In this document: positions 1 to 12,486 of the stretch, one piece after another
Layout: the number at the start of each line of letters is the position of its first letter
Numbering within the stretch: position 1 is the first letter of the stretch
Source: Icerya purchasi
Taxonomy: Eukaryota > Arthropoda > Insecta > Hemiptera > Monophlebidae
Direction: 5' to 3'
NCBI GenBank assembly: GCA_039619475.1
Contig: CM077115.1
Location: forward strand, 32,687,083 to 32,751,082
DNA: 64,000 nucleotides
Position numbers and translations under genes: made by a program
The notes under the pieces: generated by a model
The model's database searches: none
Seen by the model: only the letters and a program-made list of their open reading frames with translations
What the model was told of the DNA's origin: nothing

Positions 1-3000
1 AACTTAACCTTACGCTAACCGTCTTCATACGTTACGTACTAAATAATTCACTAGAATCGTACGAAATGGAAGCCGATAGAAGAAACCTCCCCCTCCCCAT
101 TACACGTTAAAAGTTGATTAGAAAAGCGATGTAGCGTGCAATCTACAATTCACGGACGCGTCGATGTTCTTAATTTTTCAGTATTCGAAAAGCCGAAGGT
201 AAATTAATTTAGCTTCACCGAGATTACCCCGCCAATTTCGCTGTGAACTTTCTAATGCATTCTGTAAGCGTATTGCCCGTTCTAATAACCGTGTTCATCT
301 GTTACATAACAACAACAGCCTGATGTGCAGTTATCTTAATTATTCAGACAAGCTTCACCTTGGATCGACGCTTGTACTTATAAAAATATCTCCACCTAAA
401 AACTATTACGTAGCAGTCTTTGAACCGTCTAATCCATTAAGTAAAATTCGTATTTTGCAAGCTATCGACTAATAAGATCTGCTGCAAATCACCTGCCACA
501 AACTTTTTTTTTTTTTTTTTTTAAACTATCTGGCCACTAACACAACTTCTACAAATGAGCTAGACTAACAGAATAGTGTGTATAAATAAGTAGATTGAAT
601 CCTTAAACACGTCATAGATTAAGAGCAAAGAGTATCGTTAACAGTAAAGTTCGAGCAAACATGGCCGCAATGACGTAGTCCACGCATGTCGAATAGAAGG
701 ATATGTTAATTCCACACTGATAATTTTAAACGTTTACAATACAATTCGAACACACATGGCCGCAATCGTATGACATAGCCCACGACGAGTGCCAAGGAGG
801 ATAGAATATAAAATTAACACTGACTCTATCCCAAGTGCAACAGGCACTGGGATGCGACTGGATAGCAGTAGGTTATATAGGTTTAGAACCGAGTAATCAG
901 CAAGGTAGTGACAGTTATTAGCTACATTAGAACTCTGAAACCGGCCTTTCGCCACTGAATATTAACGCTGTTATTACGAATAAATTTAAACCAAACCACT
1001 ACAATATAGCATCGGTATAATATGTAAGAAACATTATATGAACATCCCAGAACTTCCGTATGAACTTGTTAGTAAACCAAATTTACCCCGCAATAAATTT
1101 AAGCGGAGTTTAACAACTGCTTTAATGCCTGGATATTCCATAATGTTTCCTAAATCTAGTTAAATATAAGCGCATTTAGAATATTTTATCGGGAGGCAAC
1201 GTTATCAGTTAATTATGTTATTACTTGTATGCGCGTTAAGATAATGGAATATATCCGCACGAGCGAGAATACATATAAATAAGTAATATGAAGATACGAA
1301 CGTTCTGGCTGTATGTTTTTGCCGAGCGCTGTGATTCAATTCGCATACGCGCGCAATGATTAACAGGTAAACATTGAAGTTTATATGACATGAAGAAATA
1401 CAATCTCACCGAATAATTATAACCGATTCTCTCTCTCTTTTCTTTTTTTTTTTTGTTTTTGTTTGGATTCGTCAATAATGGAAATGACCCCGGGGGACAT
1501 GAAATTTTTGGAAGTTCCAGTGAGTGGCATATTACCTAAACGAAACAGCACTATCTAACCTACTAGGCCACAGTAGCTGGCTATGTGGCAAAATCACAGG
1601 AGAACGTTTTACACTTTCGTTTATATAAAATTATAAACGAAAACTTTTTTACCCCACCCCTTTTAAATTTAACTGGCGATGTATAGTAGGAAAGTAAAGA
1701 TATGAAGGGACGATAACTTTACATTTAATTAAACTGAAGTAATACTTTAAACTTTAGCGCGATTCCTATATACTAGGAGCGGTACAATTGTCCATATACT
1801 TAATGCTATTATTTAAATTATAACTAGTAGTTTTTAATTTCTCTTGTGCATCGTCCAAAAAAAAGTACCTGCGGTTATAAAAAATTTTCAAAAAATTATT
1901 TTGCATTCTTTAGTTTTTATCTCCGATTATTTCTTTAAAAGATAGCCCGCTTGTCGGGTTCAGTGCTTTTTAAGAACAGATCCTGCGCACATTCTTTTTT
2001 TAACATTATTAATCGTTGTTATATTTTTGTAAAAAAAAAAAAAAAAGTAAGCTATTCAAAAAACAATCGTAACATTGATACACAGTAATTGCGTTTTCAC
2101 GGTTCTCTCGTTCAAAATAATTTTTTCAGTTGTATTTAAAACGTAGACTATTTAAAATAATGTGATGTTTAAAATTCCGATCGAAATACCGATAGCATTT
2201 CATTTTAAACAGCTATAATGGTCACAAAAAACACTTGGAATAATTGTATGAATGTATTTCGAAAAACAACCGAGTCCTCAGTTGAAGACAACCTCTGGGT
2301 ACGATGTAAACATCTGAGCTCTTTTTTTTATAGATCAGCAAGATAATTATATAGTTAACTTTTAGCTATAACCTCACCAAGAAATATCCGCATACAAACT
2401 AATTCCTCTATTTTGCGATAATACTTCCCATCTCGATACTTTTCGTTTTCTACGATATTTAGTAAATTATGTAAATAATCTTTTGGAAATTTCACGCGGT
2501 TGGATGTTTCAGAAAATTCCGACGGGCAAGTTTTTATCCAAATTATGACACTTTAAAATTGACAGAATATAGCAAAATTATAAAATAATTTTATCAATAA
2601 AAAGAGAAAAAAAACAAACAACAAATGTCAGCGACATATTTCGCAGCAACTACTCCAATTTACTAGCTAATGTTATCGTTTTTAATAATATAATACCGGC
2701 TGGAAAATGTAAGTGCACTTTGAAACATGTCGGCGTTTTAGTTTTACATTTATACATTTTCTGAATAAAAAGTTGTTTTTCCATTTCCTTCAATATTGAA
2801 TTTTCCTAAAAAGAAAAATGATTGATATAAAATCTCATGACGATACAGTTTGATATCCGATCAGTATATGCGCCGGCATATAGAGGTCTACTCTTATTCT
2901 TTTCCATTCAGCTATTCGATTATAGGTAGTTACAGAGCGTTTTAGAACTTGTCTCTGCAGTAAGGAAACCGGTAGTGACGTTATTCGAAAGATTTGTTCG

Positions 3001-3704
3001 GAACTTTTTACTTCTTCAACGGGTGATTCATTCAGGTGGAGAGAAAAATTTGGAGAGGAAACAGAAAAAATCAGAAGAGAATGATTAAAGCTTTTTTTCC
3101 CCATCAACACGTGTACGTAGCAGCAATTAGGAGTCACAAGGAATGGAATCCAACAAAGAACGCTACATACCAAGGATGAATGACAATCAATGTCAATAAA
3201 TGCCAAAAACATATGCATCCTGAAAAGAGAAGGAATGACACTGCCGAAGGTAAGAGCAAAAGGAGTTAGCTGTCCCATACCACGGTCACGTCTGCAATTA
3301 CAGAGCCCACAGTACCAACGGACAAATTAATCAGTCTACAAATAATTAAAGAAGAAGAAACACGGGATGCTTAAAAACCAGTTAGAGCCATCAAGCACCA
3401 AAGCTATATAGGACACCTAGCGTACTGTAAAGAGTAATCCGAAAGTTGATTGAGTTGAAAAGATGGATAAAACGAACGATCGTTATGAAAAGATAAAGAC
3501 TAAAAATGATATACCAGAAGCCGGAACAGGAATTTGTTTACGCAGAAACATAAGATTATGGGATTTTCTTTAAAAAAAAGTAACCCGAATCGAAGAACCA
3601 TTCGTTTTTGATTTTTGCCAATGCCCATGTGACTGGGAGCAATCAACATTGATCGAGTAGTGGGAAGAGAAGAAGAATGACCAAATCATAGGAAAGAGGG
3701 AGAG
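1..3704. other. AT-rich stretch without a recognisable gene
   Basis: I find no recognisable protein family in any frame. The stretch holds poly(T) near 505-522, poly(A) near 2030-2046, and a short tandem duplication near 648-823. The open segment on the minus strand at 2835-3278 (147 codons) has no motif, no codon bias and no homologous frame that I recognise, so I treat it as chance. Nothing else is supported. Confidence 0.5.
648..823. repeat. Diverged tandem duplication of ~90 bp
   Basis: Two adjacent blocks, about 648-720 and 743-823, share the order 'TTCGA..A.ACATGGCCGCAAT', then 'TAG.CCACG', then 'AATTAACACTGA'-like ends. This is a local duplication with small indels. No function is implied. 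Confidence 0.5.
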
Positions 3705-3712
3705 GTCGCTTG

Positions 3713-3984
3713 CAAGGCCGTCGCCAGCCGATGGGCCGGGGGGGGGGCAAGATGATAGAAAGAGGATATGAGTTATAGGAAAAATAAAATTTATAAGTTG
3801 TAAAGGCTTAATATTTTATTAAACAAGAATAAAATCTTAATTAAAACACATAATTTTCGTGGGTTTCTGGCAAATTGTTCATGATTACGCGCCTATGAAT
3901 ACACTCATCATGGCCAGTTGATTAAAAAATTTCAAGACTCCAGGGGGGGCAGCTGCCCCCTGCCCCCCGCTGGCGACGCCCATG
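3713..3984 (-). mobile_element. Non-autonomous hAT-type MITE, copy 1
   Basis: A 272-bp element with terminal inverted repeats CAAGGCCGTCGCCAGC (left) and, read inward from the right, CATGGGCGTCGCCAGC. It is flanked by a perfect 8-bp direct repeat GTCGCTTG (3705-3712 and 3985-3992). An 8-bp target-site duplication with short TIRs beginning CA is the signature of the hAT superfamily. G/C-rich runs lie just inside the TIRs, including the palindrome GGGGCAGCTGCCCC, and the middle is AT-rich with no coding capacity. A second copy in inverted orientation is at 61344-61641. The autonomous partner is not in the window. Confidence 0.85.
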
Positions 3985-4305
3985 GTCGCTTGTACTCTTT
4001 GAGTTAGAAATAAGTGATTGAAAAATAAGTGGCCAGAGGAAATGGAAACATCGGAACGTAGGATAGCCATGAAGTTTCTTTTATAAATATAGAACAGAAA
4101 AAAGGAAGACAAAAAAATTCTGAGATTGGTTAAAATCTGAAAGGATGTTCTATCAACCGAGCCATCAGTTGAAATGGGGAATTGAAAGTGTTGATAGAAT
4201 ATATACCTGTTTCGTAGTTACAACAGAGATCAGCAAAGTAGAAGGAAAAATATGAGAGATTATTGAAATTGTAGAAGGCCGAAATGGACCAAGTCGAAGA
4301 GAAAT

Positions 4306-5118
4306 ATGGTTTGCGGATGGGTACACGATAAAAAATTATTAATAAATGCCAAAAAATCAAAAGTGATATATGTAAGAACACCGAGTAGGTTTAGGACATT
4401 CGTTCCTAAAATAGTGTTGCATAATATAGACTGCCTTCATGGATCGGAAGTATGCCGTTGTGAGCCGTTAGAAACGGCTGATAATTTCAAATACCTGAGA
4501 ATAACATTAAGGCGTTAATTTGGAAAGTTCACATAGATAACATTGCTAGGAAAATTAGGCAGACGATGCCGGCGTTATAGAAATTTATGAATTAAAAAAA
4601 CTACGAGACTGTATTTTGACTCATTAATAATGACTAGAATTAGATACGGAATCAAAATTTGGGGGAGGCAAAAAAAAAAAAGACGGAATTAAGGAAAATT
4701 AGTAGGCTGCAGAAAAGATGTTTAAAAATTTTTTTACCGAATTGGAGAAGTGCGAATCTTGTAACGAATTCTACTTGGTGGGACAATAATAATAAACGAA
4801 ATGTCTCCAAAAATGTGTTTTTATTGATGTATAATAAAAAAAAAAACAACAACTAATGTTTGGTGCTCATGTTCTAGCTGCATTACTTATGGCTTATGTG
4901 AAAATATTGTGGTATGATGTGCGATGGGTATAAATGTTTTGAATTAAAAATTAGACGTAGAATAATAAAAATAGAGAAGTTAAGTGGAATTAAGTAATAT
5001 ATATAAGACGAATATGGTGTATTATTATTTCGATATAATTATGTTGTGAACCCACAGACATGCCTTGTAGAATCCGCAAATTATTTTTAAAAAAATAAAT
5101 AAAAAAAAAATAAAAACT
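4306..5118 (+). pseudogene. LINE reverse transcriptase C-terminal fragment with 3' tail
   Basis: The reading frame at 4306-4518 contains LLINAKKSKVIYV followed by NFKYLRITL, the layout of the RT region after the catalytic YADD box (K-S-x-V, then F-x-Y-L-G-I). Downstream, in shifted frames to about 4860, pieces such as ISRLQKRCLKI and NWRSANL match the thumb/connection region of many insect LINEs (typically R-L-Q-x-R-x-L-x-I). The end is A-rich (about 5083-5118), consistent with a retroposed 3' end. The endonuclease, finger and palm parts are absent, so this is a 5'-truncated, frameshifted fossil. I cannot assign the clade; it is clearly different from the RTE-like and Jockey copies elsewhere in the window. 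Confidence 0.65.
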
Positions 5119-6580
5119 AAAATAGGACTTCCCGACGCGTAAAACGCTACTTTTTGTAAATGTAAAGTTTTCGCCTAATATTATATCGGAAAATTTACTG
5201 GCAGTCTCTGAACTCGTGACGAAACTGATCGGCAGCTAGGGGAAGTTACGAACGTTTCGCGCGAATTAATAGCTCCGGTAGACAACAGAAAATCTAAACT
5301 ACCGCGGCGCAGTTAAGTGGTATTTGACTAGGACCTGGTTCCGATGACGTACCTTGAAAGTATATACAAAAATAATATCTGTAGTTAATCAGTCCCAAAA
5401 AAATAAATAAATAAATAAATAAAAATAAATAAACAAACGATAATTTAACAAGTTGACATAATTTAAAAGCAAAAATGTTGCATTTCAGTAAAGTTACCCA
5501 CCTGGAGAGCGAATTTTTAGCCTAATTCGAATTAATCCTCGAATATTTCCAGGTAAAAAGGAATAAAACATAGTCTCTCCCCTAAAATATTCTCTCAAAC
5601 CGTCGTGAAAGTACATGCCCAAGAAAACATCTCTAGCTACAACGGTTACTATATATGTAGTAATCACACGTGACCGAAGTAGATCCTCATACAACGTTTG
5701 ATTGCCACACCATGCGGCACCGACAAGAGCTCTAGCCGCCCGGGCATTTTATTTCGGAATCGATCGTTTATTGGCGCGCTCTTTACACTTTCCGGTACAG
5801 ATGTCAGAGTATCTCGATACCGTCTTAAAATATTTAATATCTCGAAACGCCAGCTTCGGCGAATTTCTTTTCACGTAATCGACGAATATTCGGAGAATTA
5901 TTTTAGTGGCAGAACACGCTGCTCTAGCTGCTATTTTAGTTCATTATACATTATCCGTAAATAATACATGTGTCGAGATTCTCGTTCGCCGTAATAGTTG
6001 ATACGATTTGCCGCTTTTGTTAACACATTTAATTCGTTTAGTTTCTCGGATGTGTCGAGATGTTTTAATGATTAACTCTGTGCTTTGGTTGCTACCGACG
6101 AAGCTAAAATCAGCCGCGAAAATGGTTCAATGATGAAACGATTTAATTTTCGCCTTTTGATGGCAATTCGCCATATTCTGAACCGTAATAACGGAAGTGT
6201 GTTGGCCAACTGCTCTGCTTCAACATCAGTCGGTTCCAAATAGGCGCGTGAACTAACCGTGTATCGTCAGCGAAGGTAGCGATTTCACAGTGGAGACTGT
6301 AGAGTTTATCATCGGGCTTATTCTGGAATAATATAGCAAAAGTCGACCTTCTTAATATGAGATATAGTAATATTTCCGATCTGGTCATTTACATATTTTG
6401 CGGTAAAAGTCCTATATCCGGATGATAGGATACGGTTTTAATCATTAGCTTGTTGGCCATTGCCAGAGATCAATTTTTATTTTGTTTGACCAGTTATTGT
6501 ATCCGCTTTCCAAGATAACCTGATGTTATATTGTGTAAATATACTTCTTCTTCAGGTGTCATGTTCGTTGTTGAGAACTT
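5119..6580. other. No gene seen; (AAAT)n tract
   Basis: The stretch contains an (AAAT)n-like tract at about 5400-5433 and short open segments without recognisable motifs. It becomes somewhat richer in CpG around 5700-5960, but no exon or promoter can be supported. Confidence 0.4.
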
Positions 6581-6775
6581 AGGCGATCATATCTTTATGA
6601 TATTTCTGCAGGCCTCCCTGTCGCCGGCGAGTCGGAAAAGTTCCTCAACGCTCCTGTCGGTCCACTGCCGTATATTGCACAGCCACGATAACCTTTTACG
6701 GCAGATGCGGCGTTTCCCTTCGATTTTACCACCCTGTATCATCGTTTGCGCCATTCTGTACTTTGGTCCTCTCAG

Positions 6776-6813
<38 letters not shown>
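6776..6813. repeat. (TA)n microsatellite inside LINE RT
   Basis: A 38-bp run of TA with one TG interruption lies between the codons for KLEY and LRGPKYRMAQ of the RTE-like LINE. It replaces or expands the few residues normally found there. Confidence 0.95.
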
Positions 6814-7291
6814 GGTCTGACATATTCTAATTTTCGTTGCTTGATTGTTTTCAAAATTTCCCGTTCTTTTTGGAACCCTTGTAGCACAGTCTCGTTGATA
6901 GTGAACGCAGTATATGGAATTTTTAACAACACCACATCTCAAAGGCCTTTCTATACGGTTCATAGTTTTGACTTTGAGCGTCCAGTCTTCACAGCCATAG
7001 GTCAGTACCGACCAGACGCAACACCGGAGTATCCTCAACCTCAATGACTTGTTTAGGTGATGACTGACATCCTCTCGGCTTACTACCATCAACTTAGTTT
7101 TCGATGTGTTTATTCCGATTCCTTTCTGTATACAGGCAGCATTTACGGCGTCCGCTAGTTCTTGCAGATCTTCCATCGTCTCCGCTAACACTGCGGTGTC
7201 GTCCCTCGTATCTAATGTTGTTAATGATCTCACCGCCGATCCGGACTCCTTTTGCTCGTCCTTCCAAGGCTTCTGCGAAAATCACTTCCGC

Positions 7292-7292
<1 letters not shown>

Positions 7293-7330
<38 letters not shown>
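7293..7330. repeat. (TA)n microsatellite inside LINE RT
   Basis: A 38-bp pure TA run, located in the LINE coding sequence exactly at LFN-IY, where related elements read LFNIYSE. The run therefore looks like an expansion of the short AATATAT already present at that codon position. Confidence 0.95.
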
Positions 7331-7331
<1 letters not shown>

Positions 7332-7810
7332 AATAGCGTTGGCGCGACAATACACAGCCCTGGCGTATTCGCCGACGGACAGGGATGTCTCCTGAATTGT
7401 TCCGAACTTGTACTACAGCGGTTTGACACACGTATATAAATTTCTCAAAAGGCGTATATCTCGATCGTCTGAATCGCTCGAATATTTTAAATAGTTCATC
7501 ATGACGCACTATTTATTGAAAGACTTCTCGAAATCGATGAAACAAACGAATACTGTTTTCTGAAATTCCCTGCATTTCTGAAGTAATACATTCATACAGT
7601 ATAAGGAGTCCCTGGTGCCGAGTCCGCTGCGAAACTATTCGCTGCCCATCATACTTTCACATTTATGTTAAATCCGATTTTGGACGATTCGCAAAAGTAT
7701 CTTTAAAGCTCATCAGACTAATAAGTCGGTAATCTCCGCACGAGGTCGGTTTATTCTTTTTTCGTATTGGGACGAGGGTGGACTGAAGGCAATCCCTCGG
7801 AAATCTTCCA

Positions 7811-9368
7811 GTACAGTATAGCATACTCAGAAGAGTTGTAAGCAGTTTGACACCCTTTGTATCTTATGACGAGTTTTATCTTTAAGGGTCGCCAAATCTG
7901 GAATCAATGTTCCTTCTCTCGATACGATTAATAATGGCAATGTGAACGAGAAAAATGAAAAGACAACGGAGGAATCGAAGTGAATGTAATATTTTAAATA
8001 CGGTAGATATTTACCATTCGATAGCAGAAATGTATTTGCTAAAAAAGTATGCCTTATTTGATGAACCAAGCTGACAAATTCATGAAAGAATTTCTCTAAA
8101 AGGCTATGTCGTAATTGGAAACTGTTAAAAAGAACATTTCACAAGAAACTACGAAAACGAATACGAAATAACAAATAAATCCCGATATACCGGAAGTCGC
8201 CCCTATAGCTAATCTGAAATTGAATTCAGTATCAGGGGGAGATCTGGGAAAGTAAATATGTCCGAAAGAAGAGAACTGGGCCTGCATAGTATTCTCCGTA
8301 TTAGGCCCGGTACATTGCGAACCCTAACTTCACAACCTCCGACACCGCATCAAGAATATGGGATTCACTTTACTTACTTTACCAGCTGTGATCAGTATTC
8401 TCTTCTCACTCCCGGCAATACGCGCTTATCACCATTAGATCTCATTTCGTTCTTTCTCCACTTCTCTGAAGAAGACTAGCCCCAGTTCAGCGAAAACAGA
8501 TTCTTACTATATACAACGTTCGATGTTTCTATCATCACTCGTAGTCGCGTCATTAATTTCAAAAACCGTTGGTACGATAATCGCTTTTCGTTCTAACGTT
8601 GATAGTATCACAGTTTTTTTTTATACAGCCAGTTTTACTTTATTTTTGCGAAAAGTCGTCATGTCAGTCGTAGGCAACCAGACCGCATTCGTTATTCTAC
8701 AGCAAATCGGAGCATCGACTGCGTCACATTATTATGGCGGAAAATTAAAATTTCTTCTTATATTCAGTTTTTATTTGTTTTCAGTGTGTACGGGGGAAAA
8801 AAACAACAAAAAAACAGAAAGGAAACTTTTTCATATTTACTTTGAATGGCAGTCCCCCGCAAAACTGTCAAATACTTGAAGAGATATTTGTAAATGCCAA
8901 ACACAACTTGCTTCAGCAGACGATTTCTATTATTTTTCATTTTGGTTTTAATCTGGAAAACTCCGCCATCTGTCACCGCAGTCGATTTAAATTCCAGTAA
9001 TATTACTACTACCACACATATGTGTAGAAGAAGAAGAAGAAACGTATATTTGCGCTTAATTTTTTAACAAATAACAGTATGTACATAACTTAAGCAGGTA
9101 ATCTGTACCGGAAAAACATGATTTTCTTATCAGATAACTTAATATATATATATATCAGAACACGAAAATGATAAACAAGAAAAAGAGTCTATAATTATAA
9201 ACAGGAAAAGTTTAAAAAAACCTGACACATTAGCTTATTAAATAGTTTAAGTTTTAATGAGTCAGCATAAATTAGCATAATCTCGCAATTTAGATGAAAT
9301 TCTAAGAGTTCATGAAAAGAAATTAACAATTTGGTGAGAAACAGAGATATAGAGGGCTGTAAAACTAC
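7811..9368. other. No gene seen; possible 3' flank of Jockey LINE
   Basis: Open segments at 8258-8479 and 8523-8879 (plus) have no recognisable motif. The part from about 9160 to 9368 lies just beyond the stop of the minus-strand Jockey ORF2 and may be its 3' untranslated region, but there is no clear poly(T) or target-site duplication to fix the end. A (GAA)n run lies near 9028-9041. Confidence 0.4.
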
Positions 9369-12066
9369 TCAGAGTAACACATATTTCTTGTATCTATGTT
9401 TTAAGGACTGATAATTATTACCTATATTGTTTATAGTTATAATGTCAGACATAGCGCAATAATTAAAGAAAGTTATTGCACGTTCTTTTATAATCTCACT
9501 GACATACGGAAAATGCAGATAATCATGCATGGTTTTAATGCGTGTGTATCGTGACTTATTTAATATAATTCTAAAACAATGGTTTTGAATTCGCTGGAGC
9601 TTCATTAAGTTACTATGGCTGGTCGAACACCAGACTGGAGCAGCATATAATAGCGTGGGTAGTAATACCGCTTTATAAATCATGAACTTATTCGACACTG
9701 TTAGACATGATTTTCTATTAAAAATCGGAAACAGGTTACATAACTTACGCTGAGTTTTATAAATACGTTGATTTATATGCTTTGTAAACGTAAGTTTTTT
9801 ATCCAGTATGTCATACCTAAGTGAGTTACCTCGTCTTTCCATTCGATCGTATTATTTTTAATTTTAACGTGATTGTTAATTGTTGGCCTGCGCTTTGTAA
9901 ATATAATTGCCTCAGATTTATTTTCGTTGATATTAATTCCCCATTTAGTGAAGTATTTGACTAACTTATTTGCGGCATCCGTGAGTCGTCGACATATCGT
10001 ATCAATTCGGTAGGATGTGGCGACAAGTGCAGTGTCATCAGCATAAAGATTTAGACTTACATAATGTGTAAGCGGAAGGTCGTTTATGTATAAGATAAAA
10101 AGGTAGGGACCCAAGATGCTCCCCTGAGGAACTCCAGCGGCACAAAATTTCTTACTAGATTTAACATTTTTAATTTGCACGTAAAACTGTCTATTCGTTA
10201 AATAAGTTTTGATAAGCAGTACTAAGTATTGCGGATATCCATATTTGATTAATTTAAATACAATGCCTTCATGCCAAGTGATATCAAAAGCCTTTTCAAG
10301 ATCAATGAGTACTAGACCGGTATGTTTATTTTTTGGTTAAAATTGTCAGTGATTGTATCGCATAAAGCGGCAAGTTGCATTGTCGTACCTAAATTAGGCC
10401 TAAATCCAAATTGGAATTCCCTAAAAATAGCATTTATGTCACTGTACTTGTTTAGTCTAATTAAGATTACTTTTTTCAAAGATTTTGCTGATATTACTTA
10501 ATAGACTAATAGGCCTGATATTTTGCACAAAGGAAGCATCCTTTCCATGCTTCGCAAGAGGTGTCGTTATTGAGGTTCTCCAGGATAAAGGGTAATAAGT
10601 TAAGCGTAGGCAGGAATTAAAAAGGCTGACTAACCCGAGGATAGCTTTTCTTGGGAGATTCTTGATCATGCGGATGTGCACCAAGTCATTTCCGACAGAG
10701 TTTGTGTTTCGCAATGTACGAATGCATTTCTTAACTTCTTTAGGCGTAGTAAAAATATGTGGATTTGATGTAGGGGACGTTTGGCATAGATATATGTTTA
10801 TAGCTTGTCTGACGCTGCGAACATGATAGTGTGTAGATAAGCAGTCATTTTGCTTATGTATATTGTGAAAATGTGTAGCAAGTACTTCGGTTTTGTCTTT
10901 AATGGAATATGCAATCTTATTAATATTGTTTGGGATTGTGATTGGCGGCAGCTCAGTCTGATTTCTACAGAAACGTTTGTTTACTTTCCACAGAGTGTTG
11001 TCTTTATGGGACAAATTCTGCAAAAATACGTTCCACTTTTCATTTCTCTCATGAAGTAGCCGGGCTTTTACCAGCTTATTTAATTTGTTATATAATTTTT
11101 TGTATGCAATGGAAGAAGGCAACTGATTTTTTTGGCTCATCCTACGGCAAAAATTGTTAATACTAATAAGAAAACCAAGTTTTCTAGAAGCAGTAAAAGG
11201 TTTATGTGGAGATAGTTTGGGTACAGATTTTTCGACAGCGGTTAATAATATTGAAGTTAGAGAAGATATAAATTTATCTATTTCCGGAGGTGATTTCAAG
11301 GTAGCAGGTAGTATGATATATTCCTTGATAAAAGCTTGGTAGAGATTCTAGTTTGCTTTAGGGTAATTATATCGCTCCACGGAAGGGGTTTGAGTAAAGG
11401 TGGTATTTATTTCAAAAATTACAGGATTATGATCAGAAGATAACTGGCTGACTGATATGGGCTCCGTAAATTTGTGAAATCCCTTCGCTAAGATTCCGTC
11501 AATGATACTAGGTTTGAGACGAGGATTTCGTGGAAAAAATGTAGGCGTAGCTGGGAAACAAATTTGAAAATGGTTTGTCATAGATAAGTTTAATAAAATA
11601 TTACCAGCTCGATTTGCATTATGGCAATTCCAAGCGCGGTGTTTGGCATTTAAATCACCTATAATCAATGTCCGGGAGTTTATTCTTAAAAGATGCTTAA
11701 TGTCCTCTTCAAAAAATGTCGGCACATTACGTGTTCTATATACAGAAATTATAGCCAGATTATCATTTTCCAAGCCAAGTTTAATTGCAATTGCTTCAAT
11801 TCGCTTAGTTTTTATTTGAGGTAGCGGATCGAAACTTATACTATTGTATATAAGCAAGGCAACACCACCACTGGTACCTGAATTGTCATTTCGGTAAGTA
11901 TAATAATTTCCAACTTTAAAGGGCATGTTTAAGTTTAGCTTAGTTTCCGAAAGACAGGCTATGTGTGTATCTTATTATCAATCAAAAACTGATTTAATTC
12001 CAATATCCTGTTTCTCACCGAATTAGCATTCCAGCTAACAATTTTAATACCATTTTTGTTGGTCAT
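9369..12066 (-). pseudogene. Jockey ORF2: endonuclease and reverse transcriptase
   Basis: The ORF begins at the ATG ending at 12066 with a protein start MTNKNGIKIVSWNANSV; WNANS is the first endonuclease motif. A two-base insertion near 11975 breaks the frame just before CLSETKL, which holds the catalytic Glu. The endonuclease continues at 11926-11348 with LIIGDLNAKHRAWNC (GDxNAxH) and LSSDHNPVIFEI (SDHxP). The RT follows: IRPISLLSNISKIFEK, FQFGFRPNLGT, VLIDLEKAFD (motif A), GVPQGSILGP (motif B), LYADDTALVA (motif C, catalytic Asp pair intact near 10055-10075), then KAVLLPTLLYAAPVW and LQRIQNHCFRIIL. An extra A near 10471-10476 and a missing A near 10331 cause two further frameshifts. All catalytic motifs survive at sequence level, so the decay appears recent. 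Confidence 0.85.
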
Positions 12067-12486
12067 TAAAACATGTGCTTATTTTAAAATACATTTTATA
12101 AGAATGTATCAGTGTAATACTTTCTATAATAGTTGTTATAATATTAAATATATCTGATGCCCGATTTTATATTAACTTGGTAGCTATTGATTTAATACAT
12201 AATATTATTTTATTTAACGTGTCACCTTTAAAAAACGACAATAATTGCGTTACATCATTAGTTGCTTGTTGAGTTTTTGGATGTTTTTTTGAGATGCGAC
12301 TTGGGCAAATGTGCCTGACGTTTTATTACTATGCTTATTTTTGTTAATAGTATTTCTGTTCATGTCATAATTGCTGACGCTGCTATTTTTCCGAGTATTA
12401 ATATTATTTCGCGCATTTTGGATATCATTATAAACACATTATTATCATTAGTATTTTTACGTGGTACGTGTTGTTTTGTCAGATAT
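12067..12486 (-). other. Inter-ORF region of the Jockey copy
   Basis: About 420 bp lie between the end of the recognisable ORF1 knuckles and the ORF2 start. The sequence is AT-rich with no readable motif. In many Jockey elements the two ORFs nearly touch, so this gap may be an unrecognised ORF1 C-terminus or an insertion. Confidence 0.35.

Larger units (their letters stand above)
6587..7810 (-). pseudogene. RTE/BovB-like LINE reverse transcriptase, broken
   Basis: Reading the minus strand from about 7800 downward, RT motifs appear in order but in changing frames: CGDYRLISLMS (motif 1 region), SGLGTRDSL, FVCFIDFEKSF (palm motif A with its Asp), QTAVVQV, a RQGCVLS-like motif B, FAEALEGRAKGVRIGGEI, the D-D-T-A-V-L part of the YADD box near 7210, then INTSKTKLMVVSRE and CVWSVLTYGCEDWTLKVKTM. 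The C-terminal end GGKIEGKRRICRKRLSWL followed by DREACRN closes at 6587, as in RTE/BovB elements. A one-base insertion sits exactly at the catalytic YADD box, there is a stop in motif A's neighbourhood, and two (TA)n tracts split the frame (7293-7330 and 6776-6813). The endonuclease is not visible. This is a dead, 5'-truncated copy; family assignment rests on motif resemblance. Confidence 0.8.

Noticed and set aside
2835..3278. 147-codon open frame on the minus strand
   Set aside because: No motif recognised, no codon bias, and no homologous segment in the window.
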